Shown: positions 12,622 through 22,000 of the stretch, piece by piece | Numbering within the stretch: the first letter of the stretch is position 1 | Layout: the number at the start of each line of letters is the position of its first letter | Source of the DNA: Lepidonotus clava | Lineage: Eukaryota > Annelida > Polychaeta > Phyllodocida > Polynoidae | DNA length: 64,000 nucleotides | Direction: 5' to 3' | Assembly: GCA_936440205.1 (NCBI GenBank) | Contig: OW387150.1 | Coordinates: 18,016,152-18,080,151 of the forward strand | Made by a program: the position numbers and the translations under genes | Notes under the pieces: generated by a model | What the model saw: the letters and a program-made list of their open reading frames with translations, nothing else | What the model was told of the DNA's origin: nothing | The model's database searches: none

Positions 12622-13388
12622 TTAAAGGAAACCTTGCACATAATCAAGGGATAGGTATTTGTCAATGAAATTCTTTGTGCATGAAATATGCATCAAGAAC
12701 TAATAATGCTAAAAATATTTTAAGGATATTCCAGATATAGCCACTGTTGTGGGACTTTGATATTTGTCCTATTTTATTGTTTTTTTAAGGGAAATCCCCT
12801 AATTTGTGACGTAGCAAGGACTGAAACAGGGATTCCCCAGCTTTCAAAAAAGGGATTTCCCAATTCTAAAAAGTGTATAGAAAGGAATTTTAGCTATAGT
12901 AGATTAGATATTTATATTAGGCCATGTGCAGGCTATAAATACGTGTATCCAGTGGCGGATCCAGGGGGGGGGGGGGGGGCAAAAGGGGCAATTCCCCCCC
13001 TAGACAAAAAATGAACTCTCGTAGTTTTTCCAAATCCGAGGAGAAATTTTGCAAGGTAAATCATAGGGGGGTGGGGCAGATATCTTGCCCCCCCTAGAAG
13101 ACAGACTCTGGATCCGCCCCTGTGTATCCTTTACTCACCTTGATTCATTCAGTTACCTGAGATTTCCAAGCTATTTTGAAAGGGATTCCCTTTCATTATG
13201 ACGTAGCAAGGACAGAACTGTAACCCCAGAAATCAGGGAATTCCCAAATTTTATTTTATTTCCTCTATAATTCACTAATACTTTGACTTTTTCCATTTTT
13301 TTCCTCTAAAATAGTTTTGGAATACTCAAGAGTAGCTAATTAATCAAAAAGTAGACTTGTGGTTAATTATGTGCAAGGTTTCCTTTAA
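12622..13388. mobile_element. TTAA-flanked element, AGGAAACCTTGCACATAA family, copy 1
   Basis: TTAA (12622-12625 and 13385-13388) flanks a 759-bp unit. Its ends are AGGAAACCTTGCACATAATC and the inverse ATTATGTGCAAGGTTTCCT, a near-perfect TIR of about 19 bp. The interior contains GTGACGTAGCAAGGAC and GACGTAGCAAGGACAGAAC blocks, which recur in opposite orientation in the much larger copy at 33.9-36.8 kb. A hAT-like element with an intact 8-bp target duplication has inserted at 12951-13121, so this TTAA copy is the older of the two. There is no transposase ORF. Confidence 0.75.
12943..13129. mobile_element. hAT-like element with perfect 8-bp target duplication, nested
   Basis: GTGTATCC occurs at 12943-12950 and again at 13122-13129, directly abutting AGTGGCGGATCC on the left and GGATCCGCCCCT on the right. 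An exact 8-bp duplication with short inverted ends is the hAT signature. The 171-bp body is G-run-rich and non-coding. It lies inside the TTAA element 12622-13388. This is the best-preserved member of the GGGGCGGATCC family in the window and defines the element boundaries for the others. Confidence 0.85.
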
Positions 13389-13561
13389 TTAGGCCTACAC
13401 TTCTGCCAGGTGCCAGGCTGTGCTGTGTGGGAAAATATCTTAATTTAATTACCTGTAGGCGTGTCCTCTTGCTGAGCCATTAATTTGGGCGCCAAACACA
13501 GACTGTAATACTTTGGCGCAAAAACGGCGCTGTGGGTAGTGTTGTAGTCTGAAGTGCAGAA

Positions 13562-14502
13562 GGGCCGTTGGTCCAATAAGACCCTACTGCAAGTAGGGTC
13601 TGCAAAGCCTACTTCAAGTAGGGTCTGTATGACAGCCAATCAGAATGCTGGAAGCCTACTTGTAGTAGGGTTTTGGACTTAGAGCGTGGAGCTCAAAGGC
13701 CATCTGTGGTGTGTCATTAGAAGGCTACTTGTAGTAGGGTATGGGACTCAAAGCCTACTTCTAGTAGGCTTTGTGTCCAGAAGCCTACTGGTAGTAGGGT
13801 AAAGGAAAGCCTACTTGAAGTAGGGTTTGAGACCTAAAGCCTACTGGAAGTAGGGTTCAGGACCTAAAGCCTACTTGTAGTAGGGTTCAGGACTAAACCC
13901 TACTTGTAGTAGGGTTCAGGACCTAATGCCTACTTCAAGTAGGCTTTGGTTCCAGAAGCCTACTGGAAGTAGGGTAAGAGAAAGGCTACTTCTAGTAGGG
14001 TTGGGGACCTGAAGCCTACTTGTAGTAGGGTGCAAGACCCAAAGCCTACTTCTAACCCCTAGGGCCTTGAAGAAAGCCTACTGGTAGTAGGGTAATGGAC
14101 TCAAAGCCTACTTCTAGTAGGCATTGGGACCCGAAGCCTACTTGTAGTAGGGTTTAAAAACCCTACTTCTAGTAGGGTTCGGTACCCGAAGCCTACTTGT
14201 AGTAGGGTGAGAACTTGGAGTTACAGTCATGGAACTTGAAAGTCCATATTAGATATCCTATGTATAGATATAACTATGAACTTCTAAGCAGAAATTACTT
14301 CAGAACACCCAATTGAAATAGTGTCTGAATGCACCACATTACTTCTAGTAGCCTTCCAGACAAATATACAACTTCTAATACTATGCAGAAAGTAGTTATA
14401 TTCTAAATGGTTTAGAATTTCATTTGCTAGCTGAGTGTAAGCCCCTACTTGAAGTAGGGTTGGAAACCCTACCGAAGTAGGGTCTTATTGGACCAACGGC
14501 CC
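13562..14502. repeat. Array of about 20 short palindromes bounded by a 21-bp inverted repeat
   Basis: At least 20 copies of a hairpin unit of the form CCTACTTnnAGTAGG recur about every 25-35 bp between 13580 and 14210, with two more at 14442-14484. Each unit is itself an inverted repeat (CCTACT / AGTAGG with a 3-base loop), and loop bases vary between copies while stems are mostly kept. The array is closed by a perfect 21-bp inverted repeat beginning GGGCCGTTGGTCCAATAAGA at 13562 and its complement ending at 14502. The 14220-14440 stretch between the main array and the last two copies lacks most units. There is no ORF of interest. Confidence 0.85.
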
Positions 14503-14519
14503 GCCTGCGTCTGAAGTAT

Positions 14520-15317
14520 GCTTGTAGCAGGATTCCCGTTCCGGCCAGGATTCCTATACCGGCCGCGTCAGTGCGCATGCGCTAAGGACTTCAGATAATC
14601 TCAGGACGTGTTCTGTCAAGGATGCCAGTCAAAGTTATAATGGGTAGCAAACTAAAGATATATCCCTCACATCTTTTACATCACTAGGGTTCAGACCAAA
14701 AAGGCTAACTAGTCCCTACTCCTAGTCTGTGGAAGGGGCACCTGTTCAGCCCACCAGTCAAAAGGCCCGTTATGGCGGCCGGTGTCGGAATCCTGGCGGT
14801 ACGGCAATCCCACCACATGCTGGTGCCCGCCGCTCTCAGCGCTAGGAGACTCGGCGTGAGGAACTGCAGGCCCAGCCTGATCTTTCCAGGGATCTGATTG
14901 GTCGAGAGGCGGTCACGTGACCCCGAACTCGTCAAAATCTGACGCATTTGGCGTTGGGGTGGACCCGCGTATATTCGTGACGTACAGCGATAGCGTTGTG
15001 GTAGGACTGGGGCACCGCCAGGATTCGTCTACCGGCCGCCATAACGGGCGTCTTGACTGGTCGGCTGCACCTAGCCTTGGGCCCATCGGGACAGGTGCCC
15101 CTTCCACAGACTAGGAGTAGGGACGAGTTAGCCTTTTTGGTCTGAATCCTAGTGATGTAAAAGATGAGAGGGATATATCTTTAGTTTGCTACCCATTACA
15201 AATTTGACTGGCATGACTGACAGAACACACCCGGAGATTATCTTTGACCTATTGCGCATGCGCCATGAGGCGGCCGGTGTCGGAATCCTGGCCGGTGCGG
15301 GAATCCTGCTACAAGCG
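14520..15317. repeat. Large inverted repeat (foldback element)
   Basis: The left arm (about 14520-14800) begins CTTGTAGCAGGATTCCCG. The right arm (about 15010-15317) reads as its reverse complement for roughly 280 bp at high but imperfect similarity, enclosing about 200 bp of unique spacer. Shared internal blocks include GGGTAGCAAACTAAAGATAT and GGAAGGGGCACCTGT. Both arms carry GCGCATGCGC, an NRF1-like palindrome. The segment is GC- and CpG-richer than its surroundings. ORFs on both strands mirror each other because of the symmetry and are not evidence of genes. The class is unknown. Confidence 0.8.
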
Positions 15318-17176
15318 TGAGTTCGATGCGCGGGTACGCAAGAGGCCGCATGAAGCTTTGTTACGCCGTCCAGTCGCTGTGACGTCATCACGCCTGCTTC
15401 GCGCTCATTGGTTAGAGTCTGGACGGTGCTGGTCCACATTTTAGTGGGGGGCAGGGCCTAAAGCCAGGGAGAAGTGCACGGTGGACCACAGCGCGAAAAT
15501 AGAGTTGGTGGTGGGGTGAGAATGTACATAGTCGTACACTAAAGGACTGTATCATCTTAGCCGCTTTATAATATATGATTAATTAACGGATAATATTTTC
15601 TTACTTAAAGAGTAATTGATACAACATTGAGATCAACATCTCATCAAATTCATATGAAATTCTGGAAAAGGTTATGAAATAGGGTAAAACGGGAGTATAT
15701 CGTGCATTATATTTAATTTGCTAAAACTTAGATTCATTAGCTTTGGCTTTTGGAATACTCGGTTTTATTTTGTGTTATATGCCCCCATGAGGCGTATATA
15801 TAGGCCTATTGATATCAATTTATTGTCACTAGCTTTAACCCATATTGATGAGACATATATAATGCATTTATCGTGTCTAATATGGAGAATTATATATAAA
15901 ATGAAATAGAAACGAAAATGTACATTAACAAATTCCAGATAATAGAGCCTATATATTGACCATCGATCATATATACCATGGGGCCGTCAAGAAAGGGTTA
16001 AACGGACTTATGATTGCCAAGTGGAGGTAACATCAACAAAGAACCAGTTGAAATAGATGAATGATTAAAAAAAAAAAAAAAGTGGCAAGGATCCTTATCA
16101 GGGATGTCAAAACCCCTGATAAGGATACCGCCATCACAACTAAATATGTTAGCTGCCCGGTGATCCTGATCAACTACACCCATACAGCCCTGTCACCTGT
16201 GTTGGTGTAGTCCTATATCATATATCACTGGACGTCTGTGTTGGTGGAATGCCCTGTATGTTTTGACACGTAGAGTAAGAGCGCATCCCCCCTCCCCTAC
16301 ACATACACACAGCCACAGATGCGCGACACCCTAAGCCAACAGCACCCATTAAACCGCTAAAACAAGTCAAACCTGATAACAGATTATACACTGTACTCAC
16401 AACCTTATTAATGGAAATAAAGGATTATGCTAAGGTTCCTCATAAGTCATCATCTTGCCCATGGCCCCAGGCCACTGGCATCCTATGGAATATCACAGGC
16501 AATATTACTTGTCTCAGTTCCAAATAATTTTGAATTAAAGCACACCTGGGTTGTGGGGTAACGCAGTTGTTTATACTTTATAAATGGGGTAAATATCAGG
16601 GGTGTGCAAATGCTCACAAATTTGCACAAATGTGCGAACTTTGTTTCAGAATGTGTGAATATTTTGCCAAAGTTTATATAGGAAAGTGAAAATGCCATAC
16701 AAAAATGTGCGAGTTTGACTAGATTGTGCGAATTCTGCTGGTAGTTTTATGGATAAAAAAAAAACTGGGGTCTGAACACCCCTGAATATATATTATGTAA
16801 CCATTAGTATTGATCCACTGTTTCTGAGAAATCAATAAGGTTATGCCAGTAGCCCCAATAATGTAGAGATCGGCAGTTTACTGTAATAAGAACTATGATG
16901 TATGAAAATCATAGAGATGATATTCTGAAAATATAGAAACCTGTACGATGTATCTCTGCACATAATGTTTTTGTCAGTTGTCTTAACCCTTATTAACTAA
17001 AGGAAGGTAATGCAATGTTACTGATTTTAGATTGTTTTGTTTATGTAACACTTGCTACTAAACCTAGTTGTAGATGGGCCTTGCGTTGCTACAGGCAGCG
17101 GGTAGTATTGTCTCTAGTCAGAGTGCATGTGCGACATTCCCTGCACCTCTCCCAACACAACCAACCCCCTCCCACT
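15318..17176. other. Intergenic; one short perfect hairpin
   Basis: No gene was recognised. At 16090-16126 ATCCTTATCAGGG is followed by CCCTGATAAGGAT, a 13-14 bp perfect stem around a short loop. The remainder is AT-rich, with an A-run at 16066-16080. Confidence 0.5.
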
Positions 17177-17193
17177 TAGGGGGCGGGGCTTAG
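17177..17193 (+). promoter_or_regulatory. GC box-containing 17-mer, distal copy
   Basis: TAGGGGGCGGGGCTTAG is identical to the 17-mer at 18842-18858 in the translin promoter. It contains the GGGCGGGG core bound by Sp/KLF factors. It is preceded by a C-rich stretch. It could mark a second start region or simply be a duplicated fragment. Confidence 0.35.
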
Positions 17194-17252
17194 TCTACAC
17201 CGTCTCATGGTTCTGTGGGTGTAGCCACGTTGGTTTTGACATCCGATAATCC

Positions 17253-17634
17253 AGGGCTGCCAACTGTCCCGTTTTTGCTGGGATTGTCCCGATTTTTACC
17301 CCTTGTCCCGGCTGTCCCGTTGAATACTTAAAATGTCCCGTTTTTTAAACAGAATTTAAAATAAGCTTGCATGGTCAATAGATGATCAAAATGCCGGAAA
17401 ATGTGTCTCTTACTTTAATTCTTTCCAAAAAATTCAAGCCAAAGTTTTTTATTCTAAAAAAAATTAAGTCATTAGGAAAACCTCTTCATTTCAGTGTGAA
17501 TATTCACATCAATAGTATGTTATGTGAAAATTATTTTAAAACAGAAAAATGTCCCTTATTTCAAAACAAAAGTCGTTTTTTACAAGGTTTTGGTAGTCTT
17601 GTCCCGTGAACTTATGGTCAAATGTTGGCAAGCC
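17253..17634. mobile_element. Probable miniature TIR element with TGTCCCG repeats
   Basis: The left boundary GGGCTGCCAAC is answered by GTTGGCAAGCC at about 17624-17634. The left part repeats TGTCCCG or GTCCCGTTTT about five times within 90 bp, and TTGTCCCGTG recurs near the right end. The interior is AT-rich. The ORF at 17382 is Lys/Phe-rich with no family match. Confidence 0.5.
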
Positions 17635-18659
17635 AGCTGATAAGCTACTACACTGCCAACATCCCACTGTCTGAGATAATCCGCAGCGTTTCTCTCTCTT
17701 CCCCCCTCCCCTTACACCTCCAATGGGGACTGATAATTGTATAACAATGAGAGCCTCTTGCTAAGACCCAGCCTCTAATTGTCATAAAAACTCAGTCATG
17801 GACCTATTATCGTCAGCCTTATCAGGTGTTGTTGGTGTAAGCGAGTCTTACCCTTGGCACAACCATGTTGTGATAGCCTGCCGAAAAAAACGCAGGAAAG
17901 CCACCTGTGACACCTGTGGCTGTGTGGGTACATTAGTTGTAACACCCATGATAAGGGCCGTGGAAGGTACATGTGCCTACACAGGCCAGATATGGGATTA
18001 AATGTTGCCATATCATCACTAAGGTTTAATACTTGGGGGTGGGGGGTGGGGGGTGCTTCATTATTCTTGAAATGATCAACGGGGAGATGAAGGAAAGATA
18101 TCCTAGAATAACATAAAATTTCAATTGTAGAATAGTCAAAATTTACTGCCCATATTGCTCCAATATCAGTCAAAAGAAGAGCTTGATTTCAATATACAAT
18201 TTATGAATTACTGGAACAATTCTCATTTTGACGACTTCGTCTAAAAACTGGGTTACAGAATAATAATTAGCAAAACTTTGCCATGTTTTGTTATAACACT
18301 TTTTTTAAATGACCTGTCCTTCCTTCTGCATTTTTATGGACGCATTTTTTCTATTTGTAGTAGATTTGTATTTTTTTTCACTCCCAGACCCAAAAGAACG
18401 TTATTCGATTAATTTGATTTTTTTTAATGATATTGCGTGTATATTTTAGTATTCTAGAGCCAGAAATATGTGTTAGTGTCCATGTGATAGGAGAATATGA
18501 CGGGACCCCTTTAAAACTAATATTTTATTAAAATTTTAATAATGATCATAAGATAATTTTTTAATAATGATCATAAGATAATTTTTTCATATTTACAGCA
18601 TTTAACCAAACCTGAGCGATATAAATATGTGTGAGATACAACGCTAAGTTGTAATAAAC

Positions 18660-19025
18660 AATCAGTGCCCCGAGCGTTAGCGAGGGGCTCTGAAGCCTCA
18701 ATCCTTATTTGCCGTGGTGGACGTGGGTACTCAGTGTTTTTCCCGGTTTAGTCCACCACAAGAGTTTTCCTTAAGTTCCCCACCCTTCCCCTGTTATAAT
18801 ATGACCCCCACACCGGCCTGCGCGAATTTCACACCTCCGCGTAGGGGGCGGGGCTTAGAGCGGCCGGACGGCGTAACAAAGCATCATACGGACTTTAGCC
18901 GCGGGTACCAGCGTATAGTCTGAAGCTGGTTCGCGGCGGGTTCATCAATTACGCCAAGAACCAGCGACCACAAGCTCGTTTACCGGTGTTTGCAAACTCT
19001 TCACTTATTTTCAAGTAATTTCGCC
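18660..19025 (+). promoter_or_regulatory. Translin promoter and 5' UTR region
   Basis: The 350 bp before the translin start codon is markedly richer in G+C and CpG than its surroundings. It contains the GC box in TAGGGGGCGGGGCTTAG (18842-18858) followed by GCGGCCGGACGGCG. There is no convincing TATA box, which fits a CpG-type housekeeping promoter. The transcription start cannot be placed from sequence alone. Confidence 0.55.
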
Positions 19026-19094
19026 ATGTCGTCGGCAACAGAAATATTCAGTGCTTTTCAAGAGTACTTGGATAATGAACAGGACACGAGAGAA
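19026..19094 (+). CDS. TSN: Translin exon 1 (coding part)
   Basis: Encodes residues 1-23, from MSSATEIF to DTRE, and ends in phase 0 at a GTATGA donor. A stop would follow in one codon if it were unspliced, which supports the splice. Confidence 0.93.
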
Positions 19095-22000
19095 GTATGA
19101 GCGTTTTAAATTACGGCGTTAGGGTCTAAATGAGAAAATAGTTTCTAGTTTTCGTGTATTATCGCTCACTGCAGATTGCGATTGTTTGTGCAACTCGCAA
19201 GAGTTAGGCTAGGCTCTAGCCCTAGGCCCCCGAGAGCAAGCCGCTAAGTGATTAGATTATTTCTAATAGTTCCATACAGGGGCGGATCCAGGGGGGGGGC
19301 CGGGGGGGGGGGGGGCACTTGGTCCGGAAATGGGTACCAACTGCGGTCGGAACCTCCGGGGGCTGTAGATCTAGCTGTGAATCGCCAATTTGGCTAAAAA
19401 AAGGGGGGCTGTCAAATAATCAAGGGGAGCTATTAATGATGTATTATCCATTATACTATATGAACAGGTTATTACATGCCATTCAGTAACTTCATAATGC
19501 TTCTTATACAAATTATTCACTCCCAAAATCAAATGATGGCCACAAAATTTGTCAACAAAATGCTTTTTTGGACAGGCCGTCCCTGACATAGCCTGAAAAA
19601 GGGGGGCCATCAGAGTATTCCATCCCAAAAAAGGGGGGCTGTCCCTGACATTGCCTGAAAAGGGGGGGCTGTCAGAATATTCCCATCCCCCAAAAGGGGG
19701 GGCTGTAGTTTCGCTTGACAAATTGGGTGTCCGGACGCCCTAGTTACTGCGCGGCGATAACTCTCTTGGGGAGAGTCACGCTGCAAGGCCGCTAGGATTG
19801 CGAGAATTTGCAACGATGTAACCAGGTAAAAGATGCACCTGATGCAATTCGTGACGTTAAAATCTATGACGCTGAGAAGGTGAAATGAAACACCGGCTGC
19901 ATATCCGCCATGTCCGAAATCTAATGAATCCCTCACAAAATCCCTTGGAATTGTTTCTTATTCAAGCCATCAACATTCAAACTTGATCACAAATGAAAAT
20001 AGAGATATTTTGCCTTGTAGATATGTCCCCAAAAGCTAGGTATTAACAGATTTAGGTTGTTTAATCCTGCGAGGCGCTTGCGCCTCGCACAAAATCTCGC
20101 ATTTTCAGGGGGGTTGGAGTCCTACCCTGATAGCGGCAGCGGTAAGGGTTGACTCGTCCTACTAGGACGCCCGGGACAACCAGAAAAAGGTGCTGGGCAA
20201 CCAGATTTGAGGGCCTAGTTGCCCGACGGGCAACCAGATCAATTTCCAGTGACTTCAATCTTTGTATGCCCATTCAATAAATAGACGGATTTTTAGAAAC
20301 TTTTACCTCAATGTCCCAACTATTTAACAATATTTTTCAATATAATAAATCCTGGACCACCATTTAAACCACCGGGCAACCAGATTTGAGGTTGCAGATG
20401 CCCGGTGGGCAACCAAGTGAAACAACGATTTGTCAAGCCCTGTACCCTGATCGTGTGTGTGTGTGGGGGGGGGGGGCGCTCCCTCTAGGAATTCCTGGAT
20501 CCGCCCCTTCCTTATGTCTAGTTATAACACGGCTGGGGGGTAGCAACGTGCCGATCTAGACTTCTGCATGTTGTAAAAAACGTTGTAAAATCGTTGAAAA
20601 AGCCCCAATCCTCACCAAACTTTGTAAATGAACCCATCATTATGTATTATCAATGAAATATATTACAAAACAAATATCTACTCTGAAAAAAAGCATTTAT
20701 AAAGGCTTTACTGGTTGCTACCTTACTGTGCATCTATCCTGAGCTAGAAAACACAGCCATGGTAATCAGGTCATCGTCAGGGCAACGACGTGACCTACTT
20801 ACATCTGATTGGATCTCAGGATCTCACCTTGACCACGGCTGGTCTTGTGCAAGTTTGTAACAATTGAGCAACATTATTGGCCATTTAGATACATTTCAGG
20901 TACCTTTTTGATACAATTCTCCATGTTATAACAGGAATAACGCACTCGGGGTGGGATCTCGACCTCGCCCCTCCGTGCGTTATTCCCTAATTAAATTATG
21001 TCTACTCGGTTAAAAGTGCATTAATATAATCAAAGAGATGACCATGCTCATTACTGGTAAATTTAGCAAAAGACAGAGTGCCATTAGATCTACATTAGTC
21101 TCTTAGCCATTACCAGTGCCCTACCCATGTTCTAGCAAATACCAAAATCCAAAACTACAATAGGAATTAGATCTACTCAAACAGGACAGGAAATGGCATC
21201 ATACAATCAAGAAATTTTAGATGTTTAGAAATTGTTGTGATTGTTTGTGGTGGGAAGGGGGGTTTCGGGAGGGGGCGGGGGGTGTTGTCTCGAGTAGATC
21301 TAATTTCTGAATTTTCAAAAATGACTTTTAAAAATAAAATAAAATAAACTTTTTGTTAGACCAGAGGTTACCTGTAGTTCTACTTAAGAATTGTTCTTTT
21401 TGAAAATATAAATAGTACCCAGGTATAATTTCTGATTTCTATCTTGAAATTATTTTCAGGAAATTCGAATGGCTACCAGAGATTTGGAACAGAAAGCGCG
21501 AGAAATTCTTGCAGTTCTACAGTCTATCCATCAACAAGACGGCATCAAGAAAAGTAAGAATGCCGATGTGTTCACCATTGCAAAATATTCTTTTAGCCTT
21601 GTAAATCTGACTAAGGGACTGTTGTGTCTACGTACTAAACAGTACCAAAAAAACAATTACTTTTGTATTCAATCCAGTACTTGTCTCAGAACCGTAGGCT
21701 AGACCAAAACAGTCATTGAAATTAAAACAGGTCCATGAGCCCCAGATTGACGATTTTAAAGCAAGGCCAGCAATTTTGTTTGAGAATTAAATGAGAATCA
21801 GCCGGGATCACTCAGGTGGCTGACTCCGGTGACTTTGCTGCCAGTGCTACCAATCAATCCTGCATCCCACTTAGGCAAGAATGACAGTCTACAGCATCGG
21901 AAAACTCTCGTGAATTTGCATGTAAAAAATTACGCTCGGCGGAGATTGGTGACGTAATTCCACCCAACTTCCTGTCATTTTGACGTCGGAGATTTCCACT

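Noticed and set aside
14705-15444. Overlapping ORFs on both strands
   Set aside because: They mirror each other because they lie in the large inverted repeat, and their GC-rich translation has no family resemblance.
17796-18173. 125-aa minus-strand ORF upstream of translin
   Set aside because: No recognisable domain, low-complexity GGGGTGGGG stretch inside, and an overlapping plus-strand ORF. Judged chance.
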